Source: Hevea brasiliensis (lineage: Eukaryota > Streptophyta > Magnoliopsida > Malpighiales > Euphorbiaceae). Taken from it: a stretch of 64,000 bases of DNA. A program made the position numbers and the translations under genes. Positions 25,773 through 37,787 of this stretch are shown piece by piece. The notes beneath the pieces are model-generated. The model worked only from the letters and a program-made list of their open reading frames with translations. It made no database searches and was not told the DNA's origin. The stretch spans positions 85,693,849-85,757,848 of the forward strand of contig NC_079501.1 in the NCBI RefSeq assembly GCF_030052815.1, given 5' to 3'. Each line of letters starts with the position of its first letter. The first letter of the stretch is position 1.

Positions 25773-27281
25773 TGATGGGTGTTGAATCCACCAAAAATTA
25801 AATTAACTGAAATTACCAATTATGAAATATTTTCTATAGCAAGTGGTAAATCCAGGTCAAACCCTAGAGACTGAATTATTAAATTTCGTGCACTTGTGTA
25901 ATGGAAAACGAAAGAGACAAAGATTGGGGGGGGGGGTTTATAACATAAAATCAGAAGAAATCAGAAATTCAAGAACTAAATATGAAAATATCAATTTAAA
26001 CAAACTTCAGTCCAAGATAATTCGCATTTCAATGCATTGATTTGATCATAGACAAAAGAAATACAATTATCTCTTATTGAATACTTAACATAGATTTACC
26101 AAATAGCGAGGTAAACCCCTGACTTCCCTATACCCATCAATTCGAGCTTAGCACTCTTATCGACTCTAATTATTAACTAAGTTGGTATTAAGCAATCCTC
26201 ATCAAATTAATAACTGCTCTAAGAAAAGGAAGTAGTTAAGCTGAATAATAATTTATGAAGCATAAATCATTTAATCCACCCTATTGTTTCCTTAGGTTAT
26301 TATCGAAAATTGGGATCATAATCAATAAAACCTAACTGCTACTCTTGTTCAATCTTACATAACAATTACGGATTATGAAGATAAACTAGTAATTGATCTC
26401 ATCAAACAATTAACTAATAGGTCTTTTTAGCAAATCATTCAATAGATCAAAGACAAAGAAATCAGAAAATAATAGATATTCAAAAAGACATAAATTAAAT
26501 TAAGAACCTGGTCTCACAAATCAAGTAAAAGAACTTGCATCCCTTGAACTGAATTAAAAACTTAGCCACTCATGTTCATGGCTTAAAGAAAAATAAAGAA
26601 GAAGAATAAAGAAAAAGAATAAAGAAGAATTCTAAAAGATGAATGGAAAGGCTGCTGAATTGTGTTGGAAGGCTGCTCAATTGGGATTCCCTGAGTCAGC
26701 TGCTACCTCTTCTATTTATAATAAATGCTTAGGTTTTTTATAGTCTTTGTCAAAAACTACAACTTGAGCAAAATCAGGAAACTAATTATCGACGGATACA
26801 CGGCCCGTGTAACACTACATGGCCCAGGGCCGTGTAACTTACTGGAGCTGAATGGGCTTGTTTCGTACTGGCACAGAAAGTTACACGGGTCTCCAAGATT
26901 TACACGGGTCAAGTTACACTGCCCGTGTACTTTGTTTCTTCCTCGGTTCTCTGGATTTCTTCTGGCAGAATGTTACACGGGTCTATGGTTGTGCTTACAC
27001 GACCCGTGTACTTTGTATCAACAATGCTTCTCAGTCCTTCGACCTTTCCAAGTTTCCTTCCATACTTCTATGCTCTGGAACTTCACCAAAACCCTGAAAA
27101 ATACAGAAAGAGTCAAATTAATGCAAATGCTGAAAATTTCTCCATTTAACACAATTATTTCAACAACTCTCTAAACATATGCCTAGATGATAAATATACT
27201 TAACCAACTGAATTAAACATAAAAACATAATAGAAATACTAAATGTGATGAGAGTAAAATTAATAAATTATACACTTATCA
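25773..27281 (-). mobile_element. Athila-like solo LTR nested in the Gypsy element
   Basis: Runs TGATGGGTGTTGAATCC to ATACACTTATCA, with a perfect ATATT duplication at 25,768-25,772 and 27,282-27,286. On the minus strand the layout (T-rich stretch ending in TTTTCAGG, then a cluster of ACACGGGCCGTGT-type palindromes) resembles the Athila LTR at 45,106-46,723. No coding internal part. Open frames in it (for example near 26,725-27,174) run through the palindromes and are not genes. Confidence 0.85.
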
Positions 27282-27286
27282 ATATT

Positions 27287-28080
27287 GTGTCTTTGACTTT
27301 TGTTGTATTCTAAAAGATGCCTCTCACTAATAGATTCTTTCAGTACTAACTCCACCCTTACCTATAACTATTATTTTGATCCTTGAACTTCTTAGTGACT
27401 TATAACCACCTATGCCTATCGCTTCCCATTCTACCCCTACTATTGTTCTGTCATTATTGCTTTAATGTAAAGTGACTCTATTGATCACACTAAAGACATT
27501 CGCCTAACATTCATAACGAACCTCTGTCTACTTTCTTACTATCTCAAAAGTCTAACCTAAAACCTATGTGTCATTATCTATCATTCTTTTCTCTCATCAT
27601 GCCTATTTGATCCATTAGATTGACTTTTATTCAACTTACTATATACTAACTTCTTTTCTCTGCCTGATAAGATAATTCAGAACACCATTGCACACCTTTT
27701 AGCTTTTACTCATTATTATTGTATTCCTCGATTAACCTTCTCGATACTGTTAACAGGTTAAAGGAATCTTGCTCCATTGCTATCCACTTCACCTTAGGAA
27801 TGGGGAGCAAGTAGAGGCTGATCTAATCTTATAACTTAAAGCTCCACATTTTGGCCCCTAACACTGCCCCAACTATGACCTGTTCTAAGTCTTGCACTTC
27901 TGGGTTATATATGTTGAGAATTGTTCTCAGTAATGTAGCCCTATCCTAGACTCTTTAGTTTTACTTTTTAATTCACCTCATTTACCTTATCCATACTAAC
28001 ACTTTCACTATTGTATTTCTTGATTTTTTAACTACGATCTCTGTCATGTCATTTACACTTCTATGTTACTTAGAATTGGT
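27287..28080 (-). other. Gypsy internal region, middle segment
   Basis: Continuation of the internal sequence; no frame or motif recognised. Confidence 0.5.
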
Positions 28081-28085
28081 CCTTT

Positions 28086-31000
28086 TGTCACACTTTACCC
28101 CTCTGTAAGGCATAACATGATCCCGTAGAATACCTAATGAACTACCGAACTTCACCTACCGATAACTCATTAAGTATCCTACAAGGGATTTTAAAATAAT
28201 TTTCTTATTTTTAATAAGTGGTGAGCATTTTCTAATGAGTATTTAAAACATGTAATTAAGTTGAAAGTTAGTTGGAAATTTTGGCCCATTTTATTTTTCC
28301 GTAAATTTTATAAAAATTTTGACAGAGTTCTGTCTATATTTTGAGAAAGCAGTTCTTCAATACCTGTAAAAAGCACTTCTAAAAATTTTTCTCAACCACT
28401 GCTTCACTTTCACAATCAAACTCATTCAATTTCAACAATTCCACAATCATTTCAATCAATTTCTCAAGTTTAAAATTCAATAATCCTCAGAATACTAGCA
28501 ATACATTTCATTCAAATTAAATAAAATAGTTCCATTCATATTTCATTAGAGACAAAACAATTTATATATATACATCATTACAAAATTTACATCAAAAGAA
28601 TTACAAACTAAACTTTATTACAGACTTCATACAAATTTTGTACAAGCTGCTTAAGACCCATATACATGTCCATACATTTATGTGCAATACATACATCAAA
28701 AGAAATATTTACAATTAGGGTATAAATTATACCCGATGACTACAAGCTGATAGCTCCTCACACCTCAACGATTCATCACTTGCTCCTCTAGTCTCTCAGA
28801 ATCGCGGCAAAGAATAGAAGCTATCGCTGAGTACTAGGACTCAGTGGTGCACAACATACTAAAATAATCTTTATGCAGAAATAAAATCACATTTATTCAA
28901 AATTTGAACTGAGCATGCGAGTTAAACACAAAACATAATTTATGAGATTTTAATCCCAAACAATTTCATTTTGAAGTGTCAAATCACATTTCATAAAACC
29001 CACAGTTAGATCATGCCATTCGAAACAAATAGAATCTCAATAGCCAGAGGCTAAAGAGAAATCACATCACAAGGCTAGCTAGCTCAAATATATGGATATC
29101 CATTCACATCCTCTTCTACTGGCACACCTCAACACTTCTCCAGAGAAGGAATCAAAATTCGAAACTAATTACCCCCACTAGTCGTGCTAGTGAGGTGTTC
29201 AAATATATGGTCATGACACTGTGGTTTCAAAACTTATCTTAACAATTTGTTAAACATTGTCATTTCAAATATACACAGTAACTTTCACAATTTAAATCAA
29301 AACATCATAAATAAGGTCACAATACTTTCAACAATTGAAATCAAAAGTAAAATGCATATTTCATTCACTTTTTAAAGCATAGTGATGTTGTGCACAAACC
29401 TCAAGCGAGTCACCTCTTGGCCTTGACTCGGTTCCTCGGATTCTTTTCCAGTTTTCTTTTCAACTGAAACACACAATTTTATAGTGTTTCAGTACCATAA
29501 TTTAACATAAATCCAAAAATAAATTTAACTTCACTTTTATCTAGCTCTAACGTGCTAAATTCGACGCTCTTGAAATTTTGTGTTTCGGGTTACTATTCAC
29601 TACACTATTCAAGTCAAATTATTGACTTTCTAAGGCTTAATAGGTATGGGAATTTCAACTTCACCCACATACCACATTTTGGTCACTAAACTTGTTGGTT
29701 TTGGTCATTTTCTCAAAGCTTAAGTCCTTTAGGCAAAATTGTCAAATTTTCAGTTTTGGTGTCCCTAGTTGCATTGTTCCATTGGTAATTTTACTGTTGG
29801 AATTTGGTAAAATTTTCTTCATAGAAAATGTTCCTTATTGTCTTAAGTTTATTCTCATTTTTGAATCACCCCAATTAGAGTTTTGTAGCTCAAGTTATGG
29901 CCATTTGAACCATGGCTGCCGGATTGGAAACAACCCAGATTTTCTGGGCAAATTTGGTGCTGGCAGTTTTGGGTCACCAACTTGGGGTGGCCAAATGACT
30001 TGGTTGCTTGCAGAATTTGGGTTTGTGTTCTTCATAAAAGTTTTAGGTCTATATCTCATCTAATCACTGGTAAAATTTCAGGTCATTTGGACCTGCCTAG
30101 CTCGAGTTATGACCAAATAAACAAACACTGTTCATTTAGTCAGTTTGTACAGGGCAGCCTGCACTTATCCAAATTTGGTCAATTTGTTCACTAGGTTTTG
30201 GTCACTTTTTGGGCATGGTTCCTAAATGAAAATTGTGTCATTTTATGTCTATTTTCATGCCCAATTGGTGCCACATCAATTGGACTTGTAAAATTTTATT
30301 TTTGGTCCTTCAAAGTTGACTTGGTCATGCTGCTAGCAGCATGACCACACTCCCTCCGAATTTAGCTTTCACTCCAACCATTCCAACACAATTCATTTGG
30401 TCATAAATGACCATTCTTCACTTCACAATAGGTCAAAGACACCATTTACTCATTTCTTACATTTTTGGTTCATAAACCCTAAGTCCCAAAACCCTAACTT
30501 ACTAAATTGTTGTATTTAACCACATTTAAGCATTTTTCTAAGTTAACTAAGTTATAAACACAAGTAATAAACTCATTTGCAACTTAAATCACTAACCTTT
30601 GTGTAGCAACTTCTAACTCACCTTTTCTCCAATTTTCTTTCTTCTTTTCTTCTTTCTTTGATGACCAATCTTCTTGTCAAGTTGCCCAGACAAGCTTTAA
30701 CTATGGTGGCTTACTTTTCTATGGTGAAATCTTATAATATGCAAGCTCAAAATTGAGCTTTAATGGAGGTTTTGGTGTGGGAGAGGGAGAGTGATGTTTT
30801 TTAAGAAGACTTTTGTATTTTTTTTTCTTTTCTTTTATGTCTTAAGAAGACCAAAAATCAATTTAAGTAAATTTATTAATTATATTCTTTATGGCATCAT
30901 GCATGATGTCATCTCCCTACACCTTTTTCATTTTCTCTTTTTTTTTTTATATTTATTTTCTATTAGTTCTTTAATTTAATTTCTGACTTCGAAATTTTCT

Positions 31001-31469
31001 TTTCTCCGATTTTATTTGACAGTTAGGTTAGGAGTCAGCTCTCGGGGTCAATTGACCAAATTGCCCCTCGCCGGTTCATCCCGGTTTGCAATTAATTCCA
31101 TATTTCTTCCTGCTTCCTGACCTAATTATTTGACTGGCTTAACAGTTATTTTTCGCGATTTTCTCTTTTCCACCGTGTTTATAAGGGTCCTAAGGACCGC
31201 AGCGTCACTTTTTATGGTTCGAAATTTGAGTTTAAAATGACTTCGCAGTCATTCCCGAGAAGGTCACCCATCGCTGTGACTCACAGCTCGTTTAACTTCT
31301 TATTTTCTGTTTTTCTTACTTATACTTAACTAATTGGCAATTACTAATTATTTGTATTTATGGCTTCTCTAGTTGTCTTAAGTGTGGCTCTAATCCCCTT
31401 AATTGTCCGGACCGACTCCGGTCACTGGAACAGTGAAATCTACTAGGCTATGCAAACGAGGGTGTTACA
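28086..31469 (-). mobile_element. Tekay-like solo LTR (second subfamily) nested in the Gypsy element
   Basis: Starts TGTCACACTTTACCCC and ends GAGGGTGTTACA; flanks CCTTT (28,081-28,085) and CCATT (31,470-31,474) are a one-mismatch duplication. It is the complete reference copy of the subfamily found truncated at 5,713-10,597 and running off the window at 61,275. Hairpin at 28,827-28,844. Confidence 0.85.
28827..28844. other. LTR hairpin, copy 4 (second subfamily)
   Basis: CTGAGT, loop ACTAGG, ACTCAG. Confidence 0.6.
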
Positions 31470-31474
31470 CCATT

Positions 31475-32635
31475 GACCATTGTGATTAGTAGCCCACCAG
31501 TACTTGAGATTTTTACCCTCCAATCACTAAACCTTAACTACACTGCACACTTCTTGTCATGACTTTTCTCCACTTTCTATTCTGATCCTAAAATTCATAC
31601 TCTTAACTACCTTGAGGAATGGAGCTACATGAGTTCCATCTTCTATTCTACTTAATCAATCAAAACTTAGGGTACTAGGTACCTAATTCCCATCCCCAAG
31701 TTTAAAAGAACCACATCTGTCATGATTTGATCACTTATAACTCCTACAATGGAACTTGTATCCTCCTCAGGGTACTTAAGCCAATAACTTTCTATCACTT
31801 TACAGTCCCATCTAGGACATCATTTTATAGGTCACTACTCTAGTTATAGCCTTTTATCGTTCCTAATATACTACAACCATATTAAAACCTCTATTCTCGT
31901 GATAACTCAAGCTATATCTCTGTGCTCAAGTTAGGATAGCTAAGTCATTGACTCTAGTTATCACCCAAAATCAACATCTGATACTCTATCCCAAGGGTTC
32001 TAAATCATGACTAGGAGTTTCCAACTCTTCTATAAGAACAAAATTCTGTTATGGCGCAACTATACTACAATAGAAACTATTTGCAAAACCTCATCATGGA
32101 ACACCATGGGAATGTACACAACTCTACATAATAATCTCATGTCTGTACTATAATCTGCATCTTATAATACAAACAGCGAGAGCATTGCATAGGTTAGTAT
32201 GGTACGTCCCAACAGACTATCATCTCTAACCCTTTGCACCTCTATAAAAACCATATGGAAAACTATCTTGATGGAATACTCAATTAATACCATAAACTTA
32301 CCCTAATTAAGTAGTTCACAGTGGTACCCACACCTTCACTTAGGGCAACTACACTATCATGACTCATTCTATGTACTTATGCCTTACACTAATTAGGCAC
32401 GCCATATGGCCCCATACTGACTAATCACATCATCTCTTAGGGTACTTATCACTATGGCAGATATTATATCACTTGTACTTCCATGAGAACTGATACACTA
32501 AACAAACATTGTAACATGATACCCAAGGAGTAATGCTGATACTATAAGTAAGGAATCATAGAATAGATGAAATAAGATTCTATATTTTGCATGTAACAAA
32601 CCCAAGATCACAATTCCCATGAATTTAGAGCCTAA
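31475..32635 (-). other. Gypsy internal region, right (5') segment
   Basis: Between the nested solo LTR and the primer-binding site, where gag would start. No Met-initiated frame or gag motif is visible on the minus strand. Confidence 0.5.
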
Positions 32636-32647
32636 GCTCTAATACCA
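32636..32647 (-). other. Primer-binding site of the Gypsy element
   Basis: Minus strand TGGTATTAGAGC, one mismatch to the initiator-Met tRNA complement TGGTATCAGAGC, four bases inside the 5' LTR end at 32,652. Confidence 0.85.
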
Positions 32648-32651
32648 ACTT

Positions 32652-35600
32652 TGTCACAACCTAATTTTTGAGCTAGATTAGCACCAAGACTTGGGTCAAC
32701 ATAAGGCCCCCAAAGCCTATAGTAAGCCTAAGCAGTCTACAACCTAACAATAAAGCCTAAAAAGGAAGGCCTAAAATTAAGAAAACAAACAGATAGAGTT
32801 TGGTCATAAAATGGACAATCCAACGGGGAGAAAACTCGCTCGCCCTGTATCATAAACAAAATTACAATTGCGGAGCTCAACTCACTCTCACAAACCAAAT
32901 TAACATCCTATGTCAAAATGGAGAGCTCAGCTCATCCTAAATGCAACATCACACAAGCATCTTAAGTCAAATACATTAGTTTTACATTATAAGAATACCA
33001 TTACAGTCACTACGGAGTTCTAAATTTGAATAATAAAATTAACAATTAATATACTAACCATTTTAAGTTCCCTGTGAGAAAGAAAGTAAGTTCACTAAAA
33101 AATAACATACACCTATCATCTGGGAAAAAATAATTAAATAGGGGTGAGCATTCAACTCAGAAAGTTTAGATATTGATTATAAATATAATTTCTATAGCTT
33201 TCTATAACTAATGCATCCCTAAGAATGAAATGCACACCAAACATATACAATAGGTAAATCATCTAATAGTTTCACAAGAAGATAATTTGGAGCTACACAT
33301 GCACCTAATAAAGTATTTTCATACATAACTATGAGAGTTAATCCCGTATTCAACTTTCTTAATCCAAGACCTGCTAGTGAGTTTAATTCAAGCTGGACTT
33401 TCACTTAAATTCAAGTGAGGGGGCCAACGAGATAAACTAAAAGCAGTGTCTCACCCCGACTTTCCTTATCCATAAGGATCGAGTTCTAGCGAGACTAGCT
33501 CAAGCCATGACTATCCATCATATGCCATATATATCTATATATAACACATACTGAGCTCCAAATATCTCCAAGGTGGCAAACACAAATAACTATCAAGAAA
33601 TAAATATTCAACAATAAGAATGCTCCTAATTTATTTAACTAAGCATGTAAATATATTTATAAAATGCATGAGCATACCAAAAATATGTAAATAATATTGA
33701 AATTACAAAATATAATCAATATCTAACTCACAGTGCAACCCAATGCTTATTGGTTTGCTCAGAAGAAGAAAATGGTTGATTTGGATCACCTAAGCAAACA
33801 TACCAAAGAATTATCTAGAACAGACCAACAATAATTAATTAAAGAAACAAAAGACTTCTTAGGTTCACATCGAAAATTTAGTAGAGTTTTCCCTATGCTT
33901 AGGACTTAACCTCTCTATAAGAAAACACAATTTGTATCTCAACAACCTAAAGACCTCAATCCCACAACATAACAAAATGCTCCTTTAGGGCCTCCTAGAA
34001 CAACCTAAACTAGTGTTATTGTTCCATTCCAATTTAGATGCTTAAACTCAACTATTATTCAAAATTATCCAAACCAACTCTAAAAATTCTATAAACATTG
34101 GTGGAGGTCCTTAATAATATTATCTTAATATTAAAATTAAAATGACTACATTTCATACACTTACGAATATTTTATTAATTATCAAATTGTAGCTCAACTT
34201 AAGACAAAAAGAGTGAATTTGCATTTGGAGTTACCTATGCTATTTTTGGCACTTGGAACCCATTTGGGCATATGAAAATGGTAGGAACAACTATAATATT
34301 GACATACTTTCAAGGTGGGTCTCAAAGCCCATGCGTCTAGACCAAAATTGCAGTCCTAGGCATCAGTGGAATTTCTTCAAAATGAAAGTTTCTACACAAA
34401 GCCCACAATATAAAGAGTTAGAAAATAATTTTATTTAACTCAAAAGATGACTTTAAATACCCAAAATCTCACCAGCAAGCTCCTAAGCCTTGAAAATTTT
34501 TTAGTGTCGAAAAATTCCTGAATTGGTATCATTTTGAAACTCTCAAAATGTATAACATACTGGTATACTCTGGTTTTTGAGAAAAATTCCAGTTTGAGAG
34601 AAATTAGTTCAAAAGTCAAAATGGGCTAAAACTTCAGAAGCTCGACTCACAAAAATTGGGAAACGATACCGTGCAAACTTAGTATCTACACGATGCCCAT
34701 GATGAGAAGAGTATTTTGATACCAAGAATGCCGAAAACGATGACTGGAGAAGGAATTTATGGCTGGAAAAAGAGAGAGAGAGTGTCACGACCCAACCTAT
34801 GGGCCGGACCGGCACTAGGATCTTGGCCGGCCTAAAGCCCCCAAAGCTCGTAGTAAGCCTAACTATTCTTTAACCCAATCCTAAGGCCCATTTTAGGCCC
34901 AATTCAAGAATTCAACCAGATAGAGTCCGACCGTAACATGGACTATGCAACGGGGAGTTTTTGACTCACCTGACTTGTAATCACAATATATAATCATCTG
35001 GGGAGCTCAGCTCACCCTCCACATGCTTATAATATCATAAAATCCAATGGTAGCTTAGCTCCCTCATCCAATCCAGTCATGCATGCATATAATGTTCTTA
35101 CAAATTTGACATAATATTATACTACAGTCCCGAATTAATTAAAGTACTACTAACACATGCAGAGTCTAGAATTTGACTAAATTATACAAAATACATCAGG
35201 TATTAATAATCAACCTGCGAAGAAGGGGAGCAAAATTAATCCTCCTATAGCCTGGAAAAATAAGGTGAACAAGAGTGAGCATTCAACTCAGAGAGTAAAA
35301 TACCAATTTTAACCATAATTTCTATAGCTATCTAAAACTAATGCATCCTAAAAAGTGGAATGCAACACCATCAAATACATCCATACAAGTCACATCATAA
35401 CAACAATAAGGGTAATTTGGAGTACTCACACACCCAATAATATTCAAACAATACATATACAGGAGCTGATCCCCTATACAGCTCTCTTAATCCGACCTCT
35501 GCCAGCGTGTGTCTCTCAAGCTGGACTTTTGCTTAATAAACCAAATGCTGGGGCCAGCGAGTGTCTCTCAAGCCATGCCTACCTCGACTTATCCATAAAG

Positions 35601-37589
35601 GATCGGGTCCCAGCGAGTGTCTCTCAAGCCGTGTCTACCTGTCCTGTCCATATCCACACCACATACACACACCAACGCATGCACACTGCTTCAAATTACC
35701 ATAAACAATATTCATGGCATTTCATCAATTAAAGATGCAATGTAAAATGTGCCTAATGTTTATCTACATAAATATATATTTATAAGTGATGCATGGCATG
35801 CTTGAACATATAATAATATTGAAATTATAATTAAAATTAATATTTTACTCACAGACTTTAATCGAGGTCACTGCAGCAGCTGGGCTGAGGAAGAAGGCTG
35901 TCTCGGCTCACCTGATAATTCCATTATAATTGTTTAATATTTTTGACTCAATACAAGTTTAGAAAAGACCAAAGATGCCCTAAGTCGTGTCGAAAATCTG
36001 GTAAAATCTCTCCTATACCTAGGACCTAACCAACCTGCAAAAGGGTTCAAAATACACTTATATATTTACAAGTCACACATCCAAAACTCAATCACATCAC
36101 ATGAATGGACCAACAGCCACAATTTGAAAAATTATAGTTTAGTCCCTATGACCAACTACCCAAATGAGCTCTGAAAATTCTAAAATTTTGCCCCACGGTC
36201 CTTAGCAATATTATTAAGCTAATGCAAAAGGAATTATAATTTTCTAACCTACTACGAATATTTTATAGATTTTTAATTGTAATCAAGCACTAGATAATTG
36301 GGAAAAAGTAAGGTTCGGGACTACCTATGCCAATTATGACCTTGGGAATGCATTTGGGATATCTGACAACGGTGGGGTAGCTAAAATCTCGACCAAATTC
36401 TAAGACTTTTTCAATAGCTTGTCTGCCCGGCCTGAAATTTATAGACCTAGGCAATTGTTGAATTTTTGTGAATTGAAGGTACCTACATGAAGCCACAACA
36501 CAGGGGTTAGTATATAATTTTTATGAAATTTTCTAAGCTCATTTAATGCTCGAGAAAACACTGCGAAGTTTTATGAGACCCACCAAAAAATGGTATCAAA
36601 AAATTTTGAAATTGGTATTACCGTGAAGCTCTCGCCGAGGGGAGCACTCCGGTACTCTCAGATTTCTCGTGGGGTTCATAGTTTGCGAGAAATTTAGCTC
36701 AAAAGTCGAAATGGGCTAAAACTTCTCGGACAAAAATTGGACAAACCGCTCAATAGATTTTCGTGTTCTTGGTGTCTATGGAAAGCTCTCAAGGTGTAGA
36801 AGTGTTTTGTGATAAGAACTGGTCCGATTAGTGGCTGGATTGACGAGAATCAGCTTGGGAAGGTGAAAAGTCGTGCACGCGCAGGGATGGTTTCGCGTGA
36901 CGTTTCCGGCAGCCTAGAAGTTTGTCGGCGGCAGGGGAGCGGCGGGAGAGTGCGCCGGCGAGCTGGGGAGGCTGGGGCGGCGAGAGGTGGAGGGAGGAGA
37001 GAGAAAACGAGGAGAGAAGGGGAGGGGTCGGGATGCGCGGGGGAAGGGGAAAGAAAAAAAGGAAAGCGTCGATCTGATTCGATAGGTCCGACCCGATCCA
37101 GTTCAATTTGAGATACTCGAAATTGAATTTTTTACTTTGCCTTGGGACAAAAAATGAGACTCAAAAATTCCAGAAAACTTAGAAAAATTCGTAGAGTTAA
37201 AATATATTTTTAGTTTTGTCGCGTGGTCTTTAAATTAATTTTTAAAAATCATCAAAGTTTTATATTTTCGGAAAATCAAACCCAATTTCAAAAATTTGAA
37301 AAATTTCAAAAAATTTTCCAAATTTTAAATAAAATAAATTATTAATATCTACCCATAAAATAAAATATTTAATATTAGGGGTGTTATACAGAGAGGGGAA
37401 GAGAGAGAGAGAGAGAAGGGGTGGAGAGGGGGGGGGGTTGGTGGGGGAGCTGCTGCCACGCTTTTAACCTTTTGATTTGTATTTTTTTTTCTAAAGTAAA
37501 ACTATAAATTGATCCTTAAACTTTCTTGATCTTCTCAAACAAGTCTAAAAATTATCTTCAACTAAGTCCAAATTCTAATTTAATACATT

Positions 37590-37629
<40 letters not shown>

Positions 37630-37787
37630 TTGTAGAATTTTACAATCAAAGAAATCTTAATTAAAAGTTCAAAAATTAAAATTTAAAACTTAAAAAAAAT
37701 CTCATGAAATATATTTATTTAACAAAATAATATTATAATAGTCTAATTTATAAATTATCTATTCTTAAAAATTTTCCGGTTATTGCA
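32652..37787 (-). repeat. 5' LTR of the Gypsy element, split
   Basis: Segments 32,652-34,782 and 37,391-37,787 are together collinear with the 3' LTR at 21,527-23,979. Ends CCGGTTATTGCA. An (AAT)n run at about 37,590-37,627 is a microsatellite expansion relative to the short (AAT)n at the same place in the 3' LTR (about 23,780). Confidence 0.9.
34783..37390 (-). mobile_element. Younger solo LTR of a related family nested in the 5' LTR
   Basis: TGTCACGACCCAACC to GGGGTGTTATACA, flanked by perfect GAGAG on both sides. Its ends and text resemble the host LTR, so a relative has inserted into a relative. It keeps many CG dinucleotides and a GC-rich patch (about 36,840-37,100) that the older copies lack, consistent with a later insertion. 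Open frames across that patch on both strands are a base-composition effect, not genes. Confidence 0.85.

Larger units (their letters stand above)
21527..37787 (-). mobile_element. Complete Gypsy-type LTR element, probably non-autonomous, with three nested LTRs
   Basis: Both LTRs, a polypurine tract and a primer-binding site are readable, and the ends are bordered by a perfect CTTTC duplication (21,522-21,526 and 37,788-37,792). Orientation is minus: 5' LTR on the right (32,652-37,787), 3' LTR on the left (21,527-23,979). The primer site fits initiator-Met tRNA, usual for chromoviruses and Copia. The internal part (23,980-32,651) minus its two insertions is about 3.8 kb, and I could not read any gag, protease, reverse transcriptase or integrase motif in it, which suggests a large non-autonomous derivative or extreme decay. 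In the first 89 bases of the two LTRs I count 13 differences, all transitions, so the insertion is old. Confidence 0.85.

Noticed and set aside
26725..27174. Open frames of 74-149 codons in three frames
   Set aside because: They run through a palindrome cluster in an Athila-like solo LTR with clear target duplications.
36809..37111. Overlapping open frames on both strands in the GC-rich patch
   Set aside because: They lie inside a solo LTR, have low-complexity Arg/Gly or Ser/Pro composition and no domain; they arise from base composition.
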